DNA of 64,000 bases, taken from assembly GCA_003513555.1 (NCBI GenBank), contig DOPG01000178.1:15517-79516 (forward strand), written 5' to 3'. The notes below the pieces were generated by a model. It was not told the DNA's origin and ran no database searches. It worked only from the letters and a program-made list of their open reading frames with translations. Shown here piece after piece: positions 18,986-27,982 of the stretch (position 1 is the first letter of the stretch; each line of letters opens with the position of its first letter). The position numbers and the translations under genes are program-made. This DNA is from Rhodopirellula sp. (GTDB lineage: Bacteria; Planctomycetota; Planctomycetia; Pirellulales; Pirellulaceae).

Positions 18986-19525
18986 TCATTGTGCTGTATT
19001 CGGTTCTGGTCGGCCCCCACCAGGGCGTTGCTCATGTGCTGGGTCACCACTTTGAACTCGAGAATGCCATTTGGGTGAGTTAACGGCGGGTCGCTCCCTA
19101 ACGTTTTTCAACTTATCCGAAAATGCCCCGGCGTACTTCGGCTCGTTGGGACGCCCCTTCGAGGGTTGATTTCTTCCACTTCCGGCTCCCAAATCCCGTC
19201 GCTTCCCCCTCCGATCAGCCACCGTTCTGCTCTGCGCCATTCTGCCCTGCCCTGCTCTACCTCGCTCATTTTTGGCTCGATGCAACCGATCCCGCATGCC
19301 CTCAAACATCGCAGTCAGCTCCCACATATTCAGTATGCTGTCCCCATCAGTGTCAAAATCTGACAACATTTTTGATGCTCTATCTGCAGGTTGTCTCGCG
19401 ACTGGCCCCCCTTTTTTACGGTCTGTTACGCGACTTTCCGCTCGTTGTGGCTTTTCCATGGCGTGAGCTAGCGGTGCCAAAAGACCGATTACTAAGCATG
19501 AGAGTGCGGCGATGCAAATCTTCAT
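18986..19525 (-). CDS. Secreted EF-hand protein
   Basis: This 179-residue protein has a signal peptide (residues 1-22, ending AHA). A single canonical EF-hand calcium loop spans Asp58-Glu69, with Asp at positions 1, 3 and 5 and Glu at position 12 (DTDGDSILNMWE). The rest is Arg/Gly-rich and low in complexity, so likely disordered. It is the first gene of a minus-strand set with the PSCyt1/PSD1 and DUF1501 genes; EF-hand proteins commonly accompany that pair. It may be a calcium-binding accessory of the module. Confidence 0.72.
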   Translation of the reverse strand: MKICIAALSCLVIGLLAPLAHAMEKPQRAESRVTDRKKGGPVARQPADRASKMLSDFDTDGDSILNMWELTAMFEGMRDRLHRAKNERGRAGQGRMAQSRTVADRRGKRRDLGAGSGRNQPSKGRPNEPKYAGAFSDKLKNVRERPAVNSPKWHSRVQSGDPAHEQRPGGGRPEPNTAQ

Positions 19526-19753
19526 TAGATGACTCTTGGTTCCTAAAAATTGTATTCAATGGCCAGCCCCACACGATGAAAACGGGCGGCATGGCCCGTT
19601 GAGGACTGAGAATCGTCAACTTTCTCATAAATATCAGTTCCGCAGGTATTCACGACCTTGTAGTGAAATTAAAGGGCGAAACCTGAACCAATCTCGCGGT
19701 ATTAATCAAAAGTGGATCTGCCTGTCTGTTCTTCTAATCCTCGGTGGCACCCT

Positions 19754-20401
19754 ATGTCTGATACCTCAATTGGCGTCAAAAGTGAGCTCACAACACAAAT
19801 GAGACAGGGAAGCAAGGATGCTCTAGCGACCATTTTTGCCAACTACCGCGAGCGTCTTCGCCGCATTATCCAGTTTCGCATTGACTACCGAATCACAGCG
19901 AGAGTTTCGGATTCAGATATTTTGCAAGATACCTACATTGCCGCAGCAAAACGGCTCCCGCACTTTTCACAGCAAACAGAAATGTCTGCTTTTCTCTGGC
20001 TACGCCTGTTGGTGAAACAACAGTTAGTGGATATCCATCGACAGCATTTAAAGGCAGAGAAACGAGATGCCCGCAAAGAGATGGGGCTTCAGCCACACCA
20101 AGCATCCACACAGACGTCCATGGCTCTGGCTGTTCAGTTGGCCGAATCAATCACCGCAGCCAGTGAAGTTGTCGCAAGAGCCGAAACTATCGCTTTTTTG
20201 GAATCGTCGTTGAATGAAATGGACGAGATCGATCGTGAAGTGATTGCACTGCGACACTTTGAAGAACTAACAAACATTGAAACTGCCTGTGTATTGAACT
20301 TGCAACCCTCAGCAGCAAGCAAACGCTACCTCAGAGCGATGCGTCGTCTTTCCCAATTGATGTCGAAACATGAGGACTCACAACATGGAGGTGAAGCATG
20401 A
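19754..20401 (+). CDS. ECF-type RNA polymerase sigma factor
   Basis: This protein of about 215 residues fits the planctomycete ECF subgroup. The sigma-2 region (about 45-110) contains DSDILQDTYIAAAKRLPHF, and the sigma-4 region (about 155-205) has DREVIALRHFEELTNIETA and a helix-turn-helix ending SAASKRYLRAMRRL. I start at ATG 19754, preceded by GGTGG; an earlier TTG (19712) adds an unlikely N-terminus. The stop overlaps the next start in ATGA, so it is translationally coupled to a membrane Ser/Thr kinase that probably controls it by phosphorylation, replacing an anti-sigma factor. Confidence 0.9.
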   Translation: MSDTSIGVKSELTTQMRQGSKDALATIFANYRERLRRIIQFRIDYRITARVSDSDILQDTYIAAAKRLPHFSQQTEMSAFLWLRLLVKQQLVDIHRQHLKAEKRDARKEMGLQPHQASTQTSMALAVQLAESITAASEVVARAETIAFLESSLNEMDEIDREVIALRHFEELTNIETACVLNLQPSAASKRYLRAMRRLSQLMSKHEDSQHGGEA

Positions 20402-23217
20402 ACCCCGACGAACAGACTCACCATGAAGACAATGTAGAACCAAAGCAATCGCCTGCTCCAACAAAAGCAGACCACTTCGACCTCGATAAAATTGGAGAAC
20501 TATTCGCCGACACAATACGGGGAGGTGCCTATCCGAACATCGATGTGTACCTACAAATGTACCCGGAAAATGCCGATGAAATTCGCGAACTTCTGGAATC
20601 GATCTCACTCATCGAGACATTCAAACAATCGAAATATGCGGTATCAGATCCATCCGCAAGGCACACCATTTTTACAGAACTCGACGATTACAAAATCATC
20701 CGTGAAATTGGACGCGGAGGAATGGGCATTGTATTTGAGGCTATCCATGAACCACTGAGCCGCAAGGTAGCGATCAAAGTATTGGCGAATAATCTTCTTG
20801 GTGAATCCAAGCATTTGGTAAGGTTTCGTCGGGAGGCACGCGCTGCAGCAAAACTGCGACATTCTAATATTGTTCCGGTCTTCGGCGTGGGCACCAGCGG
20901 CGAACATCACTACTACGTCATGGACTACATCGACGGGATGAGCTTGCACCAATGGCTGATGTCTCTCGAGCAAGATCGCTCTCCCACTGCTCCGACTGTC
21001 GACATCTACTCTGCCAACACGTTCACTGATGAAAATACCAACAAACCAATTGAAGAAGATGCGTTACAACAACCAGGTGTAGAACCATCAACGATTCAAG
21101 ACACACCAAGGTACCAGCGTTGGGTAGCCAGTCTGGGCATATCTGCAGCTGATGCTTTGCACTATGCGCACTCACAGGGTGTGCTACATCGTGACATCAA
21201 GCCAGCAAACCTGCTGCTCGATAGGAATAACACACTCTGGATTGCTGACTTTGGCTTAGCCAAACTTGCCGAGCAAAACGCGGTCACTGCAACTGGAGAC
21301 ATTGTCGGCACTCCTCAATACATGCCGCCCGAGTCATTCGAGGGTGACTATGACATACGGAGTGAGGTATACGCGTTGGGGCTAACACTCTATGAGCTTC
21401 TGACGCTAAAGCCCGCCATCGAAGGTAATGGCACGGCCGACATTATCCGTAAAGCCACCCGTGGTGTAAGCGTACGCCCCCGCAGATTGAATCCCAAAAT
21501 TGCGGAGGACTTGGAAACAATTTTACTGAAAGCTTTATCGCATGAACCGGCAGATCGCTACACAAATGCGGGAGAACTCAGAGACGACCTGAGGTGTTTT
21601 CTTGCCGATCATCCCATTGCGGCTCGAAAAACCAACCCCGTAGGACGGGTGATTCGCTGGTCCCGTCGTGAGCCCAAAGTTGCCGCCCTCACGATTACGA
21701 CCTTTTTATTGCTGGGTGCTCTGACTGGAGTATCTGCGTTTGGTTTCTGGCAAACCAAGCTGGCTCTTGGCCGAGCAAAGGCCTCTGAACAAACTTCGAT
21801 TACGTCATTGGCACTGGAAAAGATTGCCAAAAATGAAGCAGATGGACAAAAAGTACTTGCCGAGAAAAACCTGCAGGTTGCCGTGAAAGCACTCAATGAA
21901 GTGATGGAGAATATTTCCCGCCGTGGAATTGAGACGGGTGCGGAGTTTTTAGCGGAAGTAACCGATACAACCTCACCAAATGTCTCCGCTGAAGATGCTG
22001 AGCTGCTTAATTCTCTACTTGGCTTCTTTGATGAATTAGGTCGCAATAATAGCAAAGATCTACTTGCTGAGTCCGCGATTGCAGCAAAATATGCAGGTGA
22101 TATCAGCATGAGGCTTGGTGATTTACACAAGGCAGAACTAGCCTTTAATGAATCGCTCAACCGAACTCGCGAATTGGCAGCATGTGAGCCGCATGAACCG
22201 GCGAACCTCGTTGCTCAAGCTGCGATCCTAAATGAATTGGCCCTGATCACCGGACTGCGTGGAAGACTTAAACACGCAGACAACATCTTTTTCAGAACGA
22301 AGCGTTTGTTGCAATCCTGTCCTGATGTCATGGCCACCGCAGAAGGTCGTTTCCATTATGCGATTGCAAACCGTCTGGTAGCATCGCATGCAACACGGAT
22401 TGGTATCGATGAACCAAGTCCAAATCAGGGCGTGGGTCGAAATTGGCTAGCACGAAGAGTGCGTTTGACCGAACCCAAGCCGGGAATTGACAAGGCTCAA
22501 ATCGCCCTCCGAGAGGCCATTAACGTTTTAACAAACTTGACGGACCAATACCCAGAGAACCAGCTTTATCGGGTGGAACTTGCCAGAGCCTATCGAGATA
22601 AAGCGGTAACCGCCTCGCTCGCCAGACATCGCACTTTAGCGGAAAATTCAATTCAGCGAGCAATAGATTTATTCCGTGAACTGCTCGTTGCAAATCCAAC
22701 CTTGGATGCGATTCGATATGAGCTTGCGTTGACGCTTTGCAGCACTGAAACCTTCAACATGGACCAAGTCCGCCGATCAGTGGAGGCACATGAACTGTGC
22801 CAAAAACTGTTGGAAACATCACCCGACCTACCTCATGTAAAGGCATTGTATGCTTCCATCCGAGCCACGCTTGCCGAACGTCAAATGCGAAATGCAAAAT
22901 ACCAGGCTGCCGAAGATACTTGGAAAGAAGTTCTTCAAATCTATGAGTCTCTGATACAAACTGCACCCAACGTTCTTCTCTATGAACGTCGTCATAGCGA
23001 TACACTTGAATCGCTTGCGGAATTAGAACGAAAACAGGGCAATGGCAACGCCGCACGAAATTATCTGGAACAGGCTATTGAAGGATTGCAACTCGCCATC
23101 AAACGCAGCCCTGACTCACCTGTCATGCGTCTGCAATTGAATCGACTGATTCAACGTGCACGGAAACAAGCGAATGCTGAAAAAACGACAGTTTCGAAGA
23201 GTTCGATTGGAGAATAA
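20398..23217 (+). CDS. Membrane Ser/Thr protein kinase with TPR C-terminus
   Basis: This is a 939-residue bitopic kinase. The kinase domain (about 98-405) has the P loop IGRGGMGIVF, the VAIK lysine (Lys127), HRDIKPANLLL (Asp266) and DFG (Asp284), so it should be active. An acidic insert of about 50 residues separates the hinge from helix E. One transmembrane helix (about 430-450) is followed by a coiled stretch and tetratricopeptide-like repeats to the C-terminus, probably outside the cytoplasm. It is coupled by ATGA to the ECF sigma factor gene, which is the likely target. This arrangement is a known planctomycete theme. Confidence 0.9.
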   Translation: MNPDEQTHHEDNVEPKQSPAPTKADHFDLDKIGELFADTIRGGAYPNIDVYLQMYPENADEIRELLESISLIETFKQSKYAVSDPSARHTIFTELDDYKIIREIGRGGMGIVFEAIHEPLSRKVAIKVLANNLLGESKHLVRFRREARAAAKLRHSNIVPVFGVGTSGEHHYYVMDYIDGMSLHQWLMSLEQDRSPTAPTVDIYSANTFTDENTNKPIEEDALQQPGVEPSTIQDTPRYQRWVASLGISAADALHYAHSQGVLHRDIKPANLLLDRNNTLWIADFGLAKLAEQNAVTATGDIVGTPQYMPPESFEGDYDIRSEVYALGLTLYELLTLKPAIEGNGTADIIRKATRGVSVRPRRLNPKIAEDLETILLKALSHEPADRYTNAGELRDDLRCFLADHPIAARKTNPVGRVIRWSRREPKVAALTITTFLLLGALTGVSAFGFWQTKLALGRAKASEQTSITSLALEKIAKNEADGQKVLAEKNLQVAVKALNEVMENISRRGIETGAEFLAEVTDTTSPNVSAEDAELLNSLLGFFDELGRNNSKDLLAESAIAAKYAGDISMRLGDLHKAELAFNESLNRTRELAACEPHEPANLVAQAAILNELALITGLRGRLKHADNIFFRTKRLLQSCPDVMATAEGRFHYAIANRLVASHATRIGIDEPSPNQGVGRNWLARRVRLTEPKPGIDKAQIALREAINVLTNLTDQYPENQLYRVELARAYRDKAVTASLARHRTLAENSIQRAIDLFRELLVANPTLDAIRYELALTLCSTETFNMDQVRRSVEAHELCQKLLETSPDLPHVKALYASIRATLAERQMRNAKYQAAEDTWKEVLQIYESLIQTAPNVLLYERRHSDTLESLAELERKQGNGNAARNYLEQAIEGLQLAIKRSPDSPVMRLQLNRLIQRARKQANAEKTTVSKSSIGE

Positions 23218-23368
23218 GCGCAATCTCTCCCTGCTGATCCGAGCTGCCGTCATTCGGAAACGTGGTGTAAGCCAACTCAACATCGGCTCATTATGATGAA
23301 TGTGATTTACGATGTTTGTGAACCCGCTGGAATCACTCACAAGCGTTAACACCGGCTGGGCTGGCCAG

Positions 23369-23860
23369 CTAAGGCAACCAAAATGCGAGGATGTCCTCAA
23401 CACACTCTTCTTCCAGCATTTCATGCGCAATCAATTCATCGGCCAATGCTGCAATGGCGGCCCAAACTCGCTCCATCTGAACCTGTCGCCTCAGTTCCGC
23501 CATAATCTTTTCCAATGCCGCCATTCGTTGCTTCTCATCAGCCCAGATCGGCGTTGCTGTTCGCCAAGCCTGCTCCCAATCGTGCTTCCATGGTCCATAA
23601 AAGGCAGGGTGAAAGGGTTCGTCTCGATAGACCATCTCGGCTACTGGGCCAGCGAGTATTGCTAAGATCTCCCGTTTTCGCTGCCAATCAAGATCAGGAT
23701 CCACTCGTCCCCACTGAATCCGACACTCGCCAAAACGAGCTGGTAGCCAGTCATCTGCTTCACCGCCAAGCTGCATTCCCTGAATGATTCCACCCAACGC
23801 ATAGGCAATCACTGCGTGCCCAGACTCATGATAGGCAGTAAGTGTTTCATCATCCATCAC
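23369..23860 (-). CDS. Stand-alone M41-like zinc metallopeptidase domain protein
   Basis: This 163-residue protein has YHESGHAVIAYALGG at residues 10-24, with the HExxH zinc motif (His11, Glu12, His15) in an FtsH/M41-like context, and LAGPVAEMVYRD further on, matching the region of M41 that contributes the third ligand. There is no AAA ATPase domain and no membrane segment. Either it works with a partner or it has another substrate range. It is divergent from the alcohol dehydrogenase gene, only 93 bases away. Confidence 0.75.
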   Translation of the reverse strand: MMDDETLTAYHESGHAVIAYALGGIIQGMQLGGEADDWLPARFGECRIQWGRVDPDLDWQRKREILAILAGPVAEMVYRDEPFHPAFYGPWKHDWEQAWRTATPIWADEKQRMAALEKIMAELRRQVQMERVWAAIAALADELIAHEMLEEECVEDILAFWLP

Positions 23861-23953
23861 TTTGGCGTCACCTGTGCTAAACTGTGTTTACACAACAAAA
23901 TTTTTAAAGTAAGACTCAACGAAAAAGTCGCAGTGTAAGGAAGAGTGACCAAG

Positions 23954-24994
23954 ATGAAAGCGATGTTGCTGACCGCGTACGAAAAAATGGAAGTCACAGA
24001 GGTTACCGAGCCTGAGGTTGGGCCAGATGATGTACTCGTTCAGGTGGAAGCTTGTGGCATTTGCGGCAGTGATATTCACGGCTTTGACGGCAGCACTGGT
24101 CGCCGGATCCCACCTCTCGTTATGGGGCACGAGGCATCAGGAATTGTCGTAGGCACTGGTTCGAATGTATCAGACCTACCCGATGGTACCCGAGTCACCT
24201 TTGATTCCATGGTTTCATGCGGACAATGTGACTTTTGTCGACAGGGAAGTGGCAACCTCTGCGACAACCGTATGGTACTCGGGGTATCATGCGAAGAGTA
24301 CCGCCGACATGGTGCGTTTGCTGAGCGTATCAGCGTGCCACGAAGAATTGTCTACCAACTACCAGATAGCTTGCCATTTGAAGAAGCTGCCCTTGTTGAA
24401 GCTGTTTCCGTAGCAGTCCATGCCGCCAATGTCACTCCGATTTCCCTTGGTGACACCGCTGTGGTTGTAGGTGCCGGCATGATCGGTCTGCTCACTCTGC
24501 AAGCAGCTCGTGCTGCGGGCGTGTCGCGTATCATCGCAATTGACTTGAACGAAAAACGCCTCGCGGTCGCAAAGGAACTGGGCGCGGACGAAATAATACG
24601 TGGTGACAAGTGCAATGCTGCTGACGAGGTGATGAAGCTGACTAATGGCCGCGGTGCTGATGTGGCGTTTGAAGTCGTTGGTGCAACACCAACTGTGCAA
24701 ACAGCAATCGAATGTGTTCGCAAGGGCGGTAACGTAACACTGGTGGGTAATGTCTCGCCAACCATCGACTTGCCGCTGCAGTCAGTTGTGACACGGGAAA
24801 TCTCGCTTCATGGCACCTGTGGTTGCAATGGCGAATACCCCCAATGTATCGATTTGATGAATCGAGGCATCATCAATGTCAAACCGCTGATCACTGCGAC
24901 GATCCCACTTAGTGATGGCCCTAAATGGTTCGAGAGACTTCATGCAGGCGACCCAAATCAGATGAAGGTTGTTGTGCAGCCGCGGCGGAATTAG
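23954..24994 (+). CDS. Zinc-dependent medium-chain alcohol dehydrogenase (sugar/polyol type)
   Basis: This 346-residue MDR enzyme has the catalytic zinc Cys in CGICGSDIHG, the GHEASG motif, and the four-cysteine structural zinc loop CGQCDFCRQGSGNLC. The Rossmann fold carries VVVGAGMIGLL. The overall pattern is closest to sorbitol, galactitol-1-phosphate or threonine dehydrogenases; the exact substrate cannot be read from the sequence. I use ATG 23954, 8 bases after GGAAGAG; a GTG at 23945 is the alternative but would overlap the ribosome binding site. It converges with the response regulator gene. Confidence 0.87.
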   Translation: MKAMLLTAYEKMEVTEVTEPEVGPDDVLVQVEACGICGSDIHGFDGSTGRRIPPLVMGHEASGIVVGTGSNVSDLPDGTRVTFDSMVSCGQCDFCRQGSGNLCDNRMVLGVSCEEYRRHGAFAERISVPRRIVYQLPDSLPFEEAALVEAVSVAVHAANVTPISLGDTAVVVGAGMIGLLTLQAARAAGVSRIIAIDLNEKRLAVAKELGADEIIRGDKCNAADEVMKLTNGRGADVAFEVVGATPTVQTAIECVRKGGNVTLVGNVSPTIDLPLQSVVTREISLHGTCGCNGEYPQCIDLMNRGIINVKPLITATIPLSDGPKWFERLHAGDPNQMKVVVQPRRN

Positions 24995-25043
24995 TCCCGT
25001 TTCACGTCCATTTGGACACAAAATGCAATCGGTTCTGGTACGG

Positions 25044-25949
25044 CTACGCGATTTCAGATTCAGACTTCACAAGGACGACACTGCTGTTGCCCGATTGAAA
25101 AATGATGTCATCCATAAAGCTTGTCATCAGTACGAAACCACGGCACTGCTCGATTTCAAACGACTCCGAAGTCCCGGGTGCTGGCGTCAATCGTGTCAAT
25201 CGACCTGGACCATCATGCGAGATGAAAAAACGCGTGTCGACAGTGCTGACAGAGACTCTTAACAGCACCTTTCGGTCACTGTATGGTTTTTGCGCAGCTC
25301 GCTGTCGCAACTCATCACTGTTGCATTCGTCTTCGGCGAAGATGCGAACAAAACCTATATCCTCATTCTTAATCTCCAGATTGCCATAACACATTGCATT
25401 GAAGAGACCGCTAGAGAGTGCTGCCCCAACACGAATCCTCTCAATTGTGGAAAGGCCCGTGGCAGCCGCCAAGGTCTGCATTACATAAAGCACAGTAGGC
25501 TCGATCGCCGCCACGTCATTAGGCAATTCAACGCTGAATTCCGGACTCTGCAAATGCCCCGAAAAACCTTGGAAAATTGCGTTGACCTCAGCCATCACCA
25601 AGGTTTGACGCACCACATGATTCAGTAGTTTCTGCAAGGAATTTTTCGGCACAAAATTAACTGCACCAACCGCCAGAGCATCAACGGCCAAACCTTCCGA
25701 ACCTCTCGCTGTCACAACAATGCAAGGTAGATCTGGATCTTCTTCTACGACTTTCGCTATCAATTCGCAGCCATTCAACTCAGGCATCCGCAAATCGGTT
25801 ATCAGCAAATCGGGTCGCGACGCCTGAATTGCTTCCCATGCCAACTGTCCATCTACCACACATTCAACACGATGCCCATCCTGCTCTAATATAGAACGGA
25901 TTAATGCTGTATGAGTTGAACTATCTTCGGCCAGCAGAATTGTTGCCAT
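25044..25949 (-). CDS. Response regulator with ATP-binding (anti-sigma-like HATPase) output
   Basis: This 301-residue protein has an N-terminal receiver domain (ILLAEDSSTHTALIR; phosphoacceptor Asp52 in LLITDLRMPE; conserved Lys near residue 100 in FVPKN). The C-terminal part (about 140-300) resembles a HATPase_c_2 domain of the RsbW kind, with IERIRVGAALSSGLFNAMCYGNLE as the N-box helix and FFISHDGPG as the G1-type segment. It lacks a DNA-binding domain. Such proteins usually regulate by protein contacts, for example as switch kinases acting on anti-sigma antagonists. The gene stands alone. Confidence 0.78.
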   Translation of the reverse strand: MATILLAEDSSTHTALIRSILEQDGHRVECVVDGQLAWEAIQASRPDLLITDLRMPELNGCELIAKVVEEDPDLPCIVVTARGSEGLAVDALAVGAVNFVPKNSLQKLLNHVVRQTLVMAEVNAIFQGFSGHLQSPEFSVELPNDVAAIEPTVLYVMQTLAAATGLSTIERIRVGAALSSGLFNAMCYGNLEIKNEDIGFVRIFAEDECNSDELRQRAAQKPYSDRKVLLRVSVSTVDTRFFISHDGPGRLTRLTPAPGTSESFEIEQCRGFVLMTSFMDDIIFQSGNSSVVLVKSESEIA

Positions 25950-26330
25950 GGAATTGCTTTAACTTGCTCTTACCGCCTTACCCCGCAATACGATCATGCA
26001 GTTGTGCTACTTTGTACATCATACTGTACAGACTGTGGTGTTGCCGCTCGTCTTTTCGGATACTATGCCGCATTGCCCGCTCCACGCCAGTTGCCACAAC
26101 ATCCATGGGGATGATGCATGTTTTTTGCTATTCATCACGACATCGTCTAACGACTAGACCCATCTCATAGTGACTGTAATTTGTCTTCTCGCAAAATTGC
26201 GTCTCGCCACCATTCCCTAATCACAATGGGACGTCTAATCCGAGATCCAAGTACTGCATACGGTTGACAAAAAGTAAAAACACGAAAACCATACGAACCA
26301 CCACAACATTCAAATCTTTAAAGCACCCTG
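25950..26330. other. Intergenic region upstream of the sulfotransferase
   Basis: This 381-base gap has lower complexity and A/T-rich runs close to 26260-26320, including a consensus TTGACA but no well-spaced -10 box. I see no coding frame that I trust. Confidence 0.4.
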
Positions 26331-26990
26331 ATGCCGTACTTCCGTGTTCATGACAGCAACAAATTGGTCCTCACCAATTTCAAAGTCATGTTCACGTCAT
26401 TTTCCAAAACGAGCACGTTCACCAAAATCAAACGCTACAAGGCTTACTTTCTGTTGAAGCAAGATGACATGCAGGTGCATTTCACTGTTCGCGATCCCTA
26501 TCAAAAAGCGATTTCGCTGTACAAAGACAAATTTCAATCCACACCACGGCATGTGGATCTGACGAAACCAGTTAAATGGGAGAAGCCACAGCGCATTTTC
26601 TTCCCCACCATGGGACTGTCAACCAAACGAGACAGCGATCAAAAAATCCAAGACGCACTAATCAATACACCATTTGACGAATTCATTGAACTCCTGAAAG
26701 AGTGCTATTGGCGTGACGAGCACACTCAACCTCAGCACTGGATTCTTGATCACCCACGATATCTGTTATTCAAAAAACTTCTCGTGAATCAGAGGCGACT
26801 CACCGTTTATAAAATGGATGAGGCCGAGGAACTCGATGCCTTTGCATCGTCAACCGGATTCGACAATAGCAAACGCGCCAACAGCACTGCAGGGATCACT
26901 AACCCAAAAGAATTCAGTCGCGCATCGATTGAGACTATCAACAGCATCTATGAAAAAGACTTCGTTGATTACGGTTACCAAATGCGTTAG
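26331..26990 (+). CDS. Sulfotransferase family 2-like protein
   Basis: This 219-residue protein has TSFSKTSTFT near residue 26 in the position of the 5'-phosphosulfate loop, and FTVRDPYQKAISLYKDKF near residue 50, which fits the 3'-phosphate binding segment of PAPS sulfotransferases (Sulfotransfer_2). The remaining part is basic and has the small size of carbohydrate sulfotransferases. The acceptor is probably an exopolysaccharide or glycan. AsnB and an esterase lie nearby, which would fit a surface-polymer region, but the gene is isolated. It is convergent with csrA. Confidence 0.7.
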   Translation: MPYFRVHDSNKLVLTNFKVMFTSFSKTSTFTKIKRYKAYFLLKQDDMQVHFTVRDPYQKAISLYKDKFQSTPRHVDLTKPVKWEKPQRIFFPTMGLSTKRDSDQKIQDALINTPFDEFIELLKECYWRDEHTQPQHWILDHPRYLLFKKLLVNQRRLTVYKMDEAEELDAFASSTGFDNSKRANSTAGITNPKEFSRASIETINSIYEKDFVDYGYQMR

Positions 26991-27078
26991 ATGCAAAGTC
27001 ACTGCAAGGTACGAGCAACGAAAGCGAGTCGAAAAATTGGTCGCTCCCGTGATCTCTGCAACGTCAAATGGCGCATAT

Positions 27079-27717
27079 TCACCAAGCCTTCTGTTCAGAA
27101 AAATCTGCCACTTCCGACTCGAGGAAGTAACCGACTCCGGACTGACGGAGGCAGTCAAGCTGTGCCCGAGGCGTTGGAGCTAATTTCTGACAATCTTGAG
27201 GGGCAAGCACATCCGCTGATGTGTCACCAGATTCTACAACGTGGTCTTGATCATTCGTGGCTTGCATGAAGTCAGAAATTGATCGTGGTCTTGAACGCGG
27301 AGCGGAGCAAAATTGAAGCATCTTACGTACTCCATTCAAACGCTCCAATGAAACCAAGGCGGTTTGCCTCGCCAGATCTTGATCCTTTGAAGTGACCAAC
27401 TCAGCAAGGGTCATCAACTCGACTTCCAGCTTTGCTAACTCATCGAACAAACGTTGCTCAGACGCACTCTGGCTCGCTTGAACTCTCTTCTGATCAAGTT
27501 TCCGGCCTACCGGGAGCAGGTTCAACCGACCAACAGAGGGTTTATTTTCATCATCGTGACGAGCAAGCGTCTCTGCCCGATCCACTTGAATCGTACGTGG
27601 TGCCTCGATCCCAAGCTGCACCTTTGACTTCTTCAATTGGATGACCCTAACACAAACATTCAGATCGCGAAATTCTATCGACTCGCCTTGTTTCCTTGAT
27701 AACACCAACATTCGCAC
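27079..27717 (-). CDS. csrA: CsrA-like RNA-binding regulator with a long C-terminal extension
   Basis: Residues 1-50 are CsrA (MLVLSRKQGESIEF start, VQLGIEAPRTIQVDRAE with the RNA-binding Arg at the end of the fifth strand). Usual CsrA proteins have 60-75 residues; this one has 212. The 150-residue tail has a helical, partly coiled segment (about 85-135) and an apparently disordered end. The tail shows normal coding composition and no frameshift is needed. CsrA controls translation by binding GGA motifs in mRNA leaders. The tail may mediate oligomerisation or partner binding, which is inference. Confidence 0.8.
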   Translation of the reverse strand: MRMLVLSRKQGESIEFRDLNVCVRVIQLKKSKVQLGIEAPRTIQVDRAETLARHDDENKPSVGRLNLLPVGRKLDQKRVQASQSASEQRLFDELAKLEVELMTLAELVTSKDQDLARQTALVSLERLNGVRKMLQFCSAPRSRPRSISDFMQATNDQDHVVESGDTSADVLAPQDCQKLAPTPRAQLDCLRQSGVGYFLESEVADFSEQKAW

Positions 27718-27982
27718 TCCTCCCTATTCACAGACCTAGCCAACGCGAGACAACCTAACGCCGCCGGGTACTAAACACAAGTTCAGTATTTGCGTTTTCT
27801 GGAGAAGTGGATTGCAAGCAAATAGACTCAATCCGTTCACCATTCATCCAAGGGAGATTGCGCTTCGTGCAACTACGAACCGAGGACGAAAATCATAGGT
27901 AAGCTTTGATCGCAAATCGCGCTGGGGTGAACATCGGCAAGCCGTCGTTAATGCTGAGTCCTCCACGAGCACGAACCTTCAT

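Noticed and set aside
21609..22160. 183-codon minus-strand open frame inside the kinase gene
   Set aside because: Ser/Ala-rich antisense frame; the kinase and its helix and repeats are clearly on the plus strand.
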